Shown: positions 52,442 through 61,059 of the stretch, one piece after another | How positions within the stretch are numbered: the first letter of the stretch is position 1 | Layout of the letters: each line of letters starts with the position of its first letter | DNA from: Azospirillum baldaniorum | GTDB taxonomy: Bacteria > Pseudomonadota > Alphaproteobacteria > Azospirillales > Azospirillaceae | DNA: 64,000 nucleotides | Reading direction: 5' to 3' | NCBI RefSeq assembly: GCF_003119195.2 | Contig: NZ_CP022254.1 | Span: 231,501 to 295,500, forward strand | Translations under genes and position numbers: made by a program | Notes under the pieces: model-generated | Databases searched by the model: none | The model's input: only the letters and a program-made list of their open reading frames with translations | What the model was told of the DNA's origin: nothing

Positions 52442-52999
52442 TCAGCAGTCAGGACCCCCTGTGCAGCCGTCCAGGTCGGCGCGGCGGGCGGGAAAAAGGG
52501 CGAAGGTCATGTCGCTGATGAGCGACCGGAAGTCCGGGTCGTTCGGTCCCTGCGGACGGTCGAGCCAGCCGGTGGCCGAAGACAGCGTTCCGCCGCCCCG
52601 GCAGAAGGCGCCCTGGACCACGATGGGACCGCCGGGCGGGCTGGTGCGCAGGGGCTGGCCGCTGCACAGGTACGAGTTCAGTGTGGTCTCGGCGGGGTTG
52701 AAGGCCAGCACGACCCGGTAGTCCGGCCGCGCCGTCTGATTGGGCGTTGTGGTGAAGTTGGTGCGCACGCCGGAGATGCGGTTCTGCATGTTGGCGGTCA
52801 CCAGCGGCCCGAAGGTCTGCGGGTCCATGCCGAAGGGATTGCCGTGGATCACGACGCGCAGATCGCGGTTGGAGGCGGCGTAGGACACCTCGCTCAGCGT
52901 GTAGGCGGGGACAGGCAGGTCGGCCACCACGCGTTCGTTGGTACAGGCCGCCGCCATCGCACAGAGGGCGAGAAGGCTGGCACGGAACAGGAGGGTCAT
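52442..52999 (-). CDS. Hypothetical lipoprotein
   Basis: A 185-residue lipoprotein with signal LLFRASLLALCAMAAAC (lipobox MAAAC). The mature part has LRVVIHGNPFGMDPQTFGPL, DYRVVLAFNPAETTLNSYLC and VQGAFCRGGGTLSSATGWL, with several Cys residues that may form disulfides. The family is not recognised. The start at 52999 has AGGAGGG upstream; longer starts are rejected. It is convergent with the hydrolase gene, 16 bases apart. Confidence 0.78.
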   Translation of the reverse strand: MTLLFRASLLALCAMAAACTNERVVADLPVPAYTLSEVSYAASNRDLRVVIHGNPFGMDPQTFGPLVTANMQNRISGVRTNFTTTPNQTARPDYRVVLAFNPAETTLNSYLCSGQPLRTSPPGGPIVVQGAFCRGGGTLSSATGWLDRPQGPNDPDFRSLISDMTFALFPARRADLDGCTGGPDC

Positions 53000-53091
53000 G
53001 GCTCGCCTGGGCTGCTGGGTGGACAGGGGGTGAACAATCATGGGATGCCGCTTCCGGACCGGCAAGCCCAAGCATCCGGAAGAGCCACCAT

Positions 53092-53856
53092 TCAGCCGGC
53101 CGCGTAGTCCGGGGGCGTCCGTTCCGTGCGCAGCCAGTTCCGGGCGGCGCGCTCGATCAGCTCCGGATAGTTGGCGACCTCCGCGGGGCCGATCAGCGGC
53201 AGCCGCATGTCCCCGACGATGCTGGCGACCGAGGCACCGTCCAAAGGCAGCCCCAGTTGCCGAGCGCTGTGGGCGATGTCCATTTCCTGGCCCCAGTAAT
53301 AGACCCGCGTGGCTCCGGTGTTGTCCCGCATGCGGCGGACCTGCTCCAACCGGTTGTCGCCGTAGAGCGGCTGCCAGATGTCAGCCATGAGGGTATCCGC
53401 CGGCTCGTCGAGCGTGTAGGCGAGAGCGTCCCCCTGGACCAATGTCACCTTGGCGGCCGCCGCGGGCGGAAGCTGGCCGAACACGTCCATGGTGGCGTTC
53501 ACCGCGATCACCTCGGGGTCGAGTTCCACGACGGTGACCCGCGTGACCTCGGGCTGCAGGGCGGCGTTGGCGGCGGCCCAACCCATGCCGAGCCCCATGA
53601 CCACCGTGTGCCCCGTTGCGAATCGGCAGCCGATTTCCTGGCTTTCGATCTCCATCGGGGTCATCGACATCCAGGTGCGCGACGCTGGACCGTCATGGCG
53701 GATCAGCCCGGCCATGTCGGTGACCAGCATCGCCTCGCTCCAATAGCCCTTGCAGATCAGCATCGGGGCGAGCAGAAGCTCCCAACGTTCCCCCTTCCAC
53801 GGGCGGTAGGTCGGGCGGAACAGGTCCGTCTGGAACAGAGTGAGCGTCGAGGTCAT
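53092..53856 (-). CDS. Spermidine-synthase-like SAM-dependent (methyl/aminopropyl)transferase
   Basis: A 254-residue Rossmann-fold protein. The SAM/dcSAM-binding motif is HTVVMGLGMGWAAANAALQ, followed by the acidic loop VTVVELDPEVIAVNATMDVF, QGDALAYTLDEPADTLMADI and a C-terminal helical part. This arrangement is spermidine-synthase-like, but the conserved G-G-G-D-G segment of true synthases is replaced (GLGMGWA), so polyamine synthesis is doubtful. The start at 53856 gives MTSTLTLFQTD. It sits between the lipoprotein gene and parE on the same strand. Confidence 0.8.
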   Translation of the reverse strand: MTSTLTLFQTDLFRPTYRPWKGERWELLLAPMLICKGYWSEAMLVTDMAGLIRHDGPASRTWMSMTPMEIESQEIGCRFATGHTVVMGLGMGWAAANAALQPEVTRVTVVELDPEVIAVNATMDVFGQLPPAAAAKVTLVQGDALAYTLDEPADTLMADIWQPLYGDNRLEQVRRMRDNTGATRVYYWGQEMDIAHSARQLGLPLDGASVASIVGDMRLPLIGPAEVANYPELIERAARNWLRTERTPPDYAAG

Positions 53857-53912
53857 GCGGCCGGGGTCCCGTGGCGTTGACATGCACGCCAACGAGCGTA
53901 CAGCGCCGCGAC

Positions 53913-55901
53913 CTACACGTCGATGTCGTCAACCCTTACGAACTTCGCATTCTCCTGGATGAACTGGAAGCGCAGCTCCGGACGTCGGCCCATCAGCTCC
54001 TCGACGCGGGTCTTGGTGGCCTTCACGTCCTCCGCCTGTTCGGGGTCGGCGCTGTTCGGCACGACGACGCGCAGCAGGGTGCGCTTGGCCGGGTCCATGG
54101 TCGTCTCGCGGAGCTGGGCCGGCATCATCTCGCCCAAGCCCTTGAACCGGCTGATTTCCACCTTCTTGCCCTTGAAGGTCTTGTTGAGGAGTTGGTCCTT
54201 ATGGGCGTCGTCGCGGGCGTAGACCGACTTGGCGCCGTGGCTGATGCGGTAGAGCGGCGGCAGGGCCAGATACAGGTGCCCGTTCTGGATCAGCCCGCCC
54301 ATCTCCCGGTAGAAGAAGGTCATCAGCAGCGAGGCGATGTGCGCGCCGTCCACGTCGGCGTCGGTCATGATGATGACCCGCTCGTAGCGCAGCTTGTCGC
54401 TGGAGAAATCCTTCCCGACCCCGCAGCCCAGCGCCTGGGTGAGGTCGTTCAGCTCCTGGTTGGCCTTCATCTTGTCGGAGGAGGCCGAGGCGACGTTCAG
54501 GATTTTGCCGCGCAGCGGCAGGATGGCCTGGGTCTCGCGGTTGCGCGCCTGCTTGGCGGAGCCGCCCGCCGAATCGCCCTCGACCAGGAAGATCTCGGTG
54601 CCCTCCGGCGAGTTGCGGGAGCAGTCGGCCAGCTTGCCGGGCAGCCGCAGACGGCGGGTTGCGGACTTCCGTCCCAACTCCTTGGACTGCTTGCGCTTGG
54701 CGCGCTCCTCCGCCTTCTCGATGAGCCGTTCCAGAAGGGCCTTGGAGGAGGACGGGTCGCCCGATAGCCAGTGGTCGAAGTGATCCTTGATCGCCGCCTC
54801 GACCAGCCGGTGGGCTTCGGCGGTGACCAGCTTCTCCTTGGTCTGGCCCTGGAAATGCGGCTCGCGGATGAAGACCGACAGCAGGATGCAGGCGTCGCCC
54901 ATCACGTCGTCCGCGGTGACCTGGGCGGCGCGCTTGTTGTTGGTCAGCTCGCCGTAGCCCTTCAGGCCGCGGGTCAGCGCGGCGCGCAGGCCGGCCTCGT
55001 GCGTGCCGCCCTGCGGGGTGGGCACCGTGTTGCAGTAGGTGTGCGAGAAGCCCTCGTCATCCTCCGGCCAGGCGATGGCCCATTCCACGCGCCCCTGCTG
55101 GTTCGGGAAGTCCAGCGCGCCCGAGAAGGGCAGGCGGGTCAGCGTCCGGCGTTCCTTCAGGGCGGCGTTCAGGTAGTCGAGCAGGCCGCCGGGGAAATGC
55201 AGCGTCTCCTGCGCCGGAGTGGTGCTGTCGGGCGACAGCAGTGACGGGTCACAGCTCCAGCGGATCTCGACGCCCCGGTACAGGTAGGCCTTGGAGCGCG
55301 CCAGCCGGTACAGCCGGTGCGGCTCGAAATGGGCGGCCTCGCCGAAGATTTCGGGGTCGGCGTGGAAGCGGATGGTCGTGCCGCGGCGATTGGCCGCGCC
55401 CTGGCGGGTCAGCGGTCCCTGGGGCAGGCCGCGGCTGTAGTGCTGCACGTAGAGCTGGCGGTCGCGCGCCACCTCCACGGTCAACCGGTCGGACAGGGCG
55501 TTGACCACCGACAGGCCGACGCCGTGCAGGCCGCCGGAGGTCTGGTAGACCTTGTTGGAGAATTTGCCGCCCGAATGCAGGGTGGTGAGGATGACCTCCA
55601 GCGCCGACTTGCCCGGGTACTTGGGGTGGTCGTCGATCGGGATGCCGCGCCCGTTGTCGCGCACCACCACCGTGCCGTCGACGGTCAGCTCCAGATCGAT
55701 GCGGCTGGCGTGGCCGGCCACCGCCTCGTCCATGGCGTTGTCCAGAACCTCGGCCACCAGATGGTGCAGCGCCCGGTCGTCGGTGCCGCCGATGTACATG
55801 CCGGGGCGCCGGCGGACGGGCTCAAGCCCCTCCAGAACCTCGATATCCTGGGCGGAATAGGTCTCGGCCTTGCGCGCCGTGTTCTCGAAAAGATCGCTCA
55901 T
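53913..55901 (-). CDS. parE: DNA topoisomerase IV subunit B
   Basis: A 662-residue type IIA topoisomerase ATPase subunit. The GHKL domain has DNAMDEAVAGHA, DNGRGIPIDDHPKYPG and GGLHGVGLSVVNALS. The transducer contains GGTHEAGLRAALTRGLKGYG, and the TOPRIM domain has the EGDSAGGSAKQARNRETQ motif, LRGKILNV and metal-binding TDADVDGAHI. The short C-terminus lacks the insertion found in GyrB, and the GTLHSGGKF-like TLHSGGKFSNKVYQTSGGLH is ParE-like. The start MSDLFENTARK at 55901 lies almost at the predicted transcription start, suggesting leaderless mRNA. Confidence 0.96.
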   Translation of the reverse strand: MSDLFENTARKAETYSAQDIEVLEGLEPVRRRPGMYIGGTDDRALHHLVAEVLDNAMDEAVAGHASRIDLELTVDGTVVVRDNGRGIPIDDHPKYPGKSALEVILTTLHSGGKFSNKVYQTSGGLHGVGLSVVNALSDRLTVEVARDRQLYVQHYSRGLPQGPLTRQGAANRRGTTIRFHADPEIFGEAAHFEPHRLYRLARSKAYLYRGVEIRWSCDPSLLSPDSTTPAQETLHFPGGLLDYLNAALKERRTLTRLPFSGALDFPNQQGRVEWAIAWPEDDEGFSHTYCNTVPTPQGGTHEAGLRAALTRGLKGYGELTNNKRAAQVTADDVMGDACILLSVFIREPHFQGQTKEKLVTAEAHRLVEAAIKDHFDHWLSGDPSSSKALLERLIEKAEERAKRKQSKELGRKSATRRLRLPGKLADCSRNSPEGTEIFLVEGDSAGGSAKQARNRETQAILPLRGKILNVASASSDKMKANQELNDLTQALGCGVGKDFSSDKLRYERVIIMTDADVDGAHIASLLMTFFYREMGGLIQNGHLYLALPPLYRISHGAKSVYARDDAHKDQLLNKTFKGKKVEISRFKGLGEMMPAQLRETTMDPAKRTLLRVVVPNSADPEQAEDVKATKTRVEELMGRRPELRFQFIQENAKFVRVDDIDV

Positions 55902-55908
55902 GGCCCCA

Positions 55909-55937
55909 GTTATAGGAATTTCGTCAGGGCTGCGCAA
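55909..55937 (-). promoter_or_regulatory. Promoter of parE, overlapping a divergent promoter
   Basis: On the minus strand TTGCGC (55932-55937) and TATAAC (55909-55914) are 17 bases apart. Transcription would begin near 55902, next to the ATG at 55901. On the plus strand CTATATA at 55954-55960 is a -10-like element for the thioesterase gene, and its -35 would overlap 55931-55936. Confidence 0.55.
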
Positions 55938-56023
55938 GCGCATGCGGTGGCTCCTATATACTCCCCGCACCATATTTTGTGATGCGCTTTTTCGACCCCA
56001 GAATGAACGAGGGCGGAGGCACG

Positions 56024-56440
56024 ATGAGCGACGGCACTCCCACCGATCAGAACCAGGCCCAACCCGACATGGAGGGCGGCCCGGCGCTGCGCACCATCGC
56101 CATGCCGGCGGACACCAACCCCAACGGCGACATCTTCGGCGGCTGGCTGCTGTCGCAGATGGATCTGGCCGGTGGCGTTGCCGCGCTGCGCCGGGCGGGC
56201 GGGCGCGTGGCAACGGTGGGGATCGAGGCGATGACCTTCCACAAGCCGGTCTATGTCGGCGACGAGGTGAGCTGCTTCGCCCATGTCACCAAGGTGGGCC
56301 GAACCTCCATCCGCGTGCGGGTCGAGACCTGGGTGCGGCGCCAGCGCAGCGCGGGGGAGGCGATCAAGGTGACGGAAGGGGTGTTCACCTACGTCGCCAT
56401 CGGCGAGGATCGCCGCCCGCGCGAGGTCCCGCCGGAGTGA
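56024..56440 (+). CDS. Acyl-CoA thioesterase (YciA-type hotdog fold)
   Basis: A 138-residue hotdog-fold enzyme. The signature is LRTIAMPADTNPNGDIFGGW with the active-site Asp in NPNGDIFGGWLLSQMDLAGG, then VGIEAMTFHKPVYVGDEVSC and EGVFTYVAIGEDRRPR. YciA enzymes hydrolyse a broad range of acyl-CoAs. The ATG at 56024 follows GGAGGC; a longer frame to 55979 lacks support. Confidence 0.92.
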   Translation: MSDGTPTDQNQAQPDMEGGPALRTIAMPADTNPNGDIFGGWLLSQMDLAGGVAALRRAGGRVATVGIEAMTFHKPVYVGDEVSCFAHVTKVGRTSIRVRVETWVRRQRSAGEAIKVTEGVFTYVAIGEDRRPREVPPE

Positions 56441-56583
56441 AGCGCCACCCGCCTTCTTTCGAAGGTTGCGCACTGTGCCCCTCTCCTTTGGGGGTGTAAG
56501 CCGCCTATTACTCGGCGGCGCAAAGAGCATGGCGCGGTGAATTCTTTCGGATTGCTTCTTTTCCGTTTGACCGAAGGAATCGC

Positions 56584-56600
56584 GTATGATTCCATCATAC
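56584..56600. promoter_or_regulatory. 17-base dyad directly upstream of the ftsB-like gene
   Basis: GTATGAT (56584-56590) and ATCATAC (56594-56600) are exact inverted repeats around TCC, ending four bases before the ATG. TATGAT also fits a -10 hexamer. A second repeat, GGAATC/GATTCC (56576-56581 and 56588-56593), overlaps it. The arrangement fits an operator, for example of a GntR-type regulator. Confidence 0.5.
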
Positions 56601-56604
56601 CGCC

Positions 56605-56976
56605 ATGACCATGCTCCAGAACCTCACCGACTCGCTGAAACGCGCCGCGAAAAGCGCCCTTCGCCAGGCCATCGGGCCGGCCATCGGCTCCTGCGTCGTC
56701 GCCTACTTCGTCTATTACGCCGTCCAGGGGGACCGCGGGCTGCTCGCCATGAACCACCTGAAGGCGGAGATCGCCACGGCGGAATCCGTTCTGGATCAGG
56801 TGAAGGCCGAGCGCGAGCGAATGGACCGCCGCGCGCAACTGATGCGCAGCGACCACCTGGACCGCGACATGCTGGACGAGCGTGCGCGCACGATGTTGAA
56901 CCTTTCAGGCCCCCGCGACGTCATAATCGCACTCCCTCCGGCGCAGGTCGAAGGTGATGCTAGCGCTGAGAAGTAG
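56605..56976 (+). CDS. ftsB: FtsB/DivIC-type septum formation initiator
   Basis: A 123-residue bitopic cell-division protein. A short basic cytoplasmic N-terminus is followed by one membrane helix (AIGPAIGSCVVAYFVYYAVQ), a coiled coil (NHLKAEIATAESVLDQVKAE, RERMDRRAQLM) and the conserved SDHLDRDMLDERARTMLNLS. FtsB links FtsL and FtsQ in the divisome. The position just before pdhA is typical of alphaproteobacteria. Confidence 0.85.
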   Translation: MTMLQNLTDSLKRAAKSALRQAIGPAIGSCVVAYFVYYAVQGDRGLLAMNHLKAEIATAESVLDQVKAERERMDRRAQLMRSDHLDRDMLDERARTMLNLSGPRDVIIALPPAQVEGDASAEK

Positions 56977-56990
56977 GTCATATCAGTGAA

Positions 56991-57009
56991 TTAACCGAAA
57001 GCCGGTTAA
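56991..57009. repeat. Seven-base inverted repeat before the pdh operon
   Basis: TTAACCG (56991-56997) and CGGTTAA (57003-57009) flank AAAGC. There is no T-run, so it is more likely an operator or weak hairpin than a terminator. The remaining 212-base gap holds only a weak promoter-like pair (TTGCGT 57039-57044, TACTGT 57062-57067). Confidence 0.4.
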
Positions 57010-57188
57010 CGCCGAATTTCGCGTTTAAAAACAGATATTTGCGTCGCTCGCGCTTGTCGTGTACTGTGCGCCCCGCATCCGCTTCCGGTGCGAGGGGGAT
57101 GCACCCTCATAAGTGGGATGTACCCTCGCAACGTGCTGCAGCCCTGGCTGTTCGCTTGCCGTCGCTGCATAAACCCTGGGGAGGAAAC

Positions 57189-58205
57189 ATGGCCGCGTCA
57201 CGACGCCGTCCGAAGGCGCAGACTGACTCCGCTTCGAAGCAGGCCGCTTCGACCGAGGACCTGATCAAGTACTATCGCGAGATGCTTCTGATCCGCCGCT
57301 TCGAGGAGAAGGCGGGCCAGCTCTACGGCATGGGCCTCATCGGCGGTTTCTGCCACCTCTACATCGGCCAGGAAGCCGTTGTGGTCGGCATCCAGGCCGC
57401 GCTGAAGGACAACGACGACGTCATCACCAGCTACCGTGACCATGGCCACATGCTGGCCTGCGGCATGGACCCCAAGGGCGTGATGGCCGAGCTGACCGGT
57501 CGCCGTGGAGGCTACTCCAAGGGCAAGGGCGGCTCGATGCACATGTTCAGCCGCGAGAAGAACTTCTACGGCGGCCACGGCATCGTCGGCGCGCAGGTTC
57601 CGCTGGGCACCGGTCTCGCCTTCTCGCACAAGTACAACAAGGATGATGGCCTGTCCGCGGTCTATTGCGGCGACGGCGCCATCAACCAGGGTCAGGTTTA
57701 CGAGAGCTTCAACATGGCGGCGCTGTGGAAGCTGCCGGTGCTCTATGTGATCGAGAACAACAAGTACGCCATGGGCACCTCGCAGGAGCGCGCCTCGGCG
57801 GGCGAACTGCACCAGCGCGGCGCGGCCTACGGCATTCCCGGCCATCAGGTCAACGGCATGGACGTCCTCGAGGTCCGCGAGGCCGCCGACAAGTGGGTGG
57901 AGTACATCCGCGCCGGCAACGGCCCGGTCATCCTCGAGATGAAGACCTACCGCTACCGCGGCCACTCGATGTCCGACCCGGCCAAGTACCGGACCAAGGA
58001 GGAGGTCGAGAAGATGCGGAGCGAGTCCGATCCGATCGACAACCTGAAGCGCGTCCTGCTGGAAGGCGCTTACGTGACCGAGGACCAGCTCAAAGAGATC
58101 GACCGCGAGGTCAAGGCCGTGGTGACCGAAGCTGCCGAGTTCGCGCAGCAGAGCCCCGAGCCCGATCCGGCGGAGCTGTGGACGGACGTCCTGGTCGAAG
58201 CCTGA
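57189..58205 (+). CDS. pdhA: Pyruvate dehydrogenase E1 component, alpha subunit
   Basis: The 338-residue E1-alpha binds thiamine diphosphate and decarboxylates pyruvate. Key parts are YYREMLLIRRFEEKAGQLYG, GGFCHLYIGQEAVVVGIQAA, SYRDHGHMLACG and the ThDP motif CGDGAINQGQVYESFNMAAL with VIENNKYAMGTSQERAS. The phospho-loop region YRYRGHSMSDPAKYRT is present, as in mitochondrial-type E1. ATG 57189 with GGGGAGGAAA is the start; the longer frame is rejected. First gene of pdhA-pdhB-pdhC-lpd. Confidence 0.97.
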   Translation: MAASRRRPKAQTDSASKQAASTEDLIKYYREMLLIRRFEEKAGQLYGMGLIGGFCHLYIGQEAVVVGIQAALKDNDDVITSYRDHGHMLACGMDPKGVMAELTGRRGGYSKGKGGSMHMFSREKNFYGGHGIVGAQVPLGTGLAFSHKYNKDDGLSAVYCGDGAINQGQVYESFNMAALWKLPVLYVIENNKYAMGTSQERASAGELHQRGAAYGIPGHQVNGMDVLEVREAADKWVEYIRAGNGPVILEMKTYRYRGHSMSDPAKYRTKEEVEKMRSESDPIDNLKRVLLEGAYVTEDQLKEIDREVKAVVTEAAEFAQQSPEPDPAELWTDVLVEA

Positions 58206-58283
58206 CGACAACGATAAGCAGGAGCGGCGCCGAGGGCCGGAGGCTTCGCCTCCCGGTGAACCCGCGCCGCCGGAGGTTGAGGA

Positions 58284-59681
58284 ATGCCGATCGAAGTGCT
58301 GATGCCGGCGCTGTCGCCCACCATGACCGAGGGCAAGCTGGCGAAATGGGTCAAAAAAGAAGGTGACGAGGTCAAGTCCGGCGACGTGCTCGCCGAGATC
58401 GAGACCGATAAGGCGACCATGGAGGTCGAGGCGGTCGACGAAGGCCGCATCGGCAAGATCCTGGTCGCCGAGGGCACCGAGAACGTCGCCGTGAACACCC
58501 CCATCGCCGTGATCCTCGGCGAGGGCGAGAGCGTCACCGACGCCGTGTCTGGCTCTCCGACGCCGGCTCCGAAGGTCGCCGCCGAACCGGTGGTGAAGGA
58601 CACGGGCGCGCACGCCCCGGCCACCCTGCCGGTCGGTCCGGCCAGCGGCCCGGCCGCCGCGCCGCCCGCGTCGGACGAGGACAAGTTCTTCGACAAGACG
58701 GTGAAGAAGACCGTCCGCGAAGCGCTGCGCGACGCCATGGCCGAAGAGATGCGCCGCGACCCGACCGTCTTCCTGATGGGCGAGGAAGTCGCGCAGTACC
58801 AGGGCGCCTACAAGGTGTCGCAGGGCCTGCTCCAGGAGTTCGGCGCCGACCGCGTCATCGACACGCCGATCACCGAGATCGGCTTCGCCGGCCTGGGCGT
58901 CGGCGCGGCCTTCCGCGGCCTGCGCCCGATCGTCGAGTTCATGACCTTCAACTTCGCGTTGCAGGCGATCGACCATATCGTGAACTCGGCCGCCAAGACG
59001 CTGTACATGTCCGGCGGCCAGATGGGTTGTCCGATCGTGTTCCGCGGCCCGAACGGCGCCGCCGCCCGCGTCGCCGCGCAGCACAGCCAGGACTTCACCC
59101 CCTGGTACGCCAGCATTCCGGGTCTGAAGGTCGTCGCCCCCTACAGCGCGTCGGACTTCAAGGGCCTGATGAAGTCGGCGATCCGCGATCCGAACCCGGT
59201 CATCTTCCTCGAGAACGAGATCCTCTACGGCCAGTCCTTCGAGGTGCCGGAGAGCGAGGACTTCATCGTTCCGATCGGCCGCGCCAAGATCCGCCGCGCC
59301 GGCACGGACGTGACGATCACCGCCCACTCGCTGATGGTCAGCTACGCGCTCGCCGCCGCCGATCTGCTGGAGAAGGACGGGATCAGCGCCGAGGTCATCG
59401 ACCTGCGCACGATCCGTCCGCTCGACACCGAGACGATCGTCAACTCCGTCAAGAAGACCAACCGCCTCGTCACCGTCGAGGAGGCCTGGCCGACCTGCGG
59501 CATCGGTGCCGAGCTGTCGGCCCTGATGATGGAGCAGGCCTTCGACTATCTGGACGCCCCGGTGATCCGCGTGACCGGCCTCGACGTGCCGATGCCCTAC
59601 GCGGCGAACCTGGAAAAGCTCGTCCTTCCTTCGCCCGACCGCATCGCGGAAGCGGCGAAGAAGGCCTGCTACCGCAAGTAA
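58284..59681 (+). CDS. pdhB: Pyruvate dehydrogenase E1 beta subunit with N-terminal lipoyl domain
   Basis: A 465-residue E1-beta with an unusual, but alphaproteobacterium-typical, N-terminal lipoyl domain: [20 protein letters not shown] and the lipoylation site [14 protein letters not shown] (Lys near residue 43). After an Ala/Pro linker comes the transketolase-like E1-beta: [60 protein letters not shown] and [19 protein letters not shown]. Both E1-beta and E2 therefore carry lipoyl arms, unlike most E1 components. Confidence 0.96.
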   Translation: MPIEVLMPALSPTMTEGKLAKWVKKEGDEVKSGDVLAEIETDKATMEVEAVDEGRIGKILVAEGTENVAVNTPIAVILGEGESVTDAVSGSPTPAPKVAAEPVVKDTGAHAPATLPVGPASGPAAAPPASDEDKFFDKTVKKTVREALRDAMAEEMRRDPTVFLMGEEVAQYQGAYKVSQGLLQEFGADRVIDTPITEIGFAGLGVGAAFRGLRPIVEFMTFNFALQAIDHIVNSAAKTLYMSGGQMGCPIVFRGPNGAAARVAAQHSQDFTPWYASIPGLKVVAPYSASDFKGLMKSAIRDPNPVIFLENEILYGQSFEVPESEDFIVPIGRAKIRRAGTDVTITAHSLMVSYALAAADLLEKDGISAEVIDLRTIRPLDTETIVNSVKKTNRLVTVEEAWPTCGIGAELSALMMEQAFDYLDAPVIRVTGLDVPMPYAANLEKLVLPSPDRIAEAAKKACYRK

Positions 59682-59694
59682 GGAGGGCGAGCGA

Positions 59695-61047
59695 ATGACC
59701 ATTCAGATTCTCATGCCCGCCCTCTCTCCGACCATGACCGAGGGCAACCTCGCCAAGTGGCTGAAGAAGGAAGGCGACGCGGTGAAGTCCGGCGACGTGA
59801 TCGCCGAGATCGAAACCGACAAGGCCACCATGGAAGTCGAGGCGGCCGACGAAGGCCGTCTCGGCAAGATCCTCGTGCAGGCCGGCACGCAGGGCGTCGC
59901 GGTGAACACCCCGATCGCCGTGCTGCTGGAAGAGGGCGAGGACGACAGCGTGCTCGCCAAGGCGGCCGCTTCCGCCCCGGCGGCGGCGCCCGCCGCGGCT
60001 CCGGCCCCGGCCCAGACCCAGGCGGCGTCCGCTCCGGCTCCGGCCGCTGCACCGGCTCCGCAGGCTGCGGCCGCTCCGGCTCCCGCCGCCCAGGGCGGTG
60101 GCCGCGTCTTCGCCAGCCCGCTGGCCCGCCGTCTGGCCGAGCAGGCCGGTCTCGACCTGAAGGCCGTCACGGGCACCGGCCCGAACGGCCGCATCGTCAA
60201 GGCCGACATCGAGGCCGCGAAGGCCGGCGGCACCGCCAGGGCCGCCGCTCCGCAGGCCGCCGCCCAGGCTCCCGCCGCGGCCCCGGCGGCTGCTCCGGCC
60301 GCCGCCGCTCCGGCGCCGAAGGCCGCGGGCATCGACGCCAAGGACCTGTCGGACAAGCTGGGCATGCGCTACAAGGCGCAGCCGAACAGCTCCATGCGCA
60401 AGACGATCTCCCGTCGTCTGACCGAGGTGCAGCAGACGGTGCCGGATTACTTCCTGGCCATCGACTGCGAGCTGGACGCGCTGCTGAAGGTCCGCTCGGA
60501 CCTGAACGCCCGCTCCAAGGACTACAAGCTGTCGGTCAACGACTTCGTCATCCGCGCCGCCGCGCTGACGCTGAAGAAGTTCCCGAACATCAACGCCGCC
60601 TGGTCGGAAGAGGCCGTCCTCCGTTATGACCACGTCGACATCTCGGTCGCCGTGGCCACCCCGACCGGCCTGATCACGCCCATCGTCAAGAAGGCGGAGA
60701 CCAAGGGGCTGGCCGAGATCTCCAACGAGATGAAGGGTCTGGCGGAGCGCGCCCGCGACGGCAAGCTGAAGCCGGAGGAGTACCAGGGCGGCACCTTCTC
60801 GATCTCCAACCTCGGCATGTACGGCATCCGGGAGTTCGCGGCGATCATCAACCCGCCGCAGGCCTGCATCATGGCGGTCGGCGCCGGCGAGCAGCGTCCG
60901 GTCGTGAAGAACGGCGCGCTCGCCATCGCCACCGTGATGACCGTTTCGGTCACCGTGGACCACCGCGTCGCCGACGGCGCGCAGGGTGCGGAATTCCTCG
61001 CGGCTTTCAAGAAGCTGATCGAGGACCCGCTGAGCATGCTGCTGTAA
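59695..61047 (+). CDS. pdhC: Dihydrolipoamide acetyltransferase (PDH E2)
   Basis: A 450-residue E2 core. The lipoyl domain ([34 protein letters not shown]) is close to that of PdhB. A long Ala/Pro linker follows, then the peripheral-subunit-binding domain FASPLARRLAEQAGLDLKAV and a catalytic domain with SMRKTISRRLTEVQQTVPDY. The active site is VDHRVADGAQGAEFLAAFKK (His and Asp in HRVADG). It forms the core of the complex and takes the acetyl group to CoA. The ribosome site is GGAGGG, and the start lies 13 bases after pdhB. Confidence 0.97.
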   Translation: MTIQILMPALSPTMTEGNLAKWLKKEGDAVKSGDVIAEIETDKATMEVEAADEGRLGKILVQAGTQGVAVNTPIAVLLEEGEDDSVLAKAAASAPAAAPAAAPAPAQTQAASAPAPAAAPAPQAAAAPAPAAQGGGRVFASPLARRLAEQAGLDLKAVTGTGPNGRIVKADIEAAKAGGTARAAAPQAAAQAPAAAPAAAPAAAAPAPKAAGIDAKDLSDKLGMRYKAQPNSSMRKTISRRLTEVQQTVPDYFLAIDCELDALLKVRSDLNARSKDYKLSVNDFVIRAAALTLKKFPNINAAWSEEAVLRYDHVDISVAVATPTGLITPIVKKAETKGLAEISNEMKGLAERARDGKLKPEEYQGGTFSISNLGMYGIREFAAIINPPQACIMAVGAGEQRPVVKNGALAIATVMTVSVTVDHRVADGAQGAEFLAAFKKLIEDPLSMLL

Positions 61048-61059
61048 GGGGCGCGGACC

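Noticed and set aside
59960..60320. Low-complexity GCC/CCG-rich stretch
   Set aside because: It encodes the flexible Ala/Pro linkers of the E2 component, expected for this protein.
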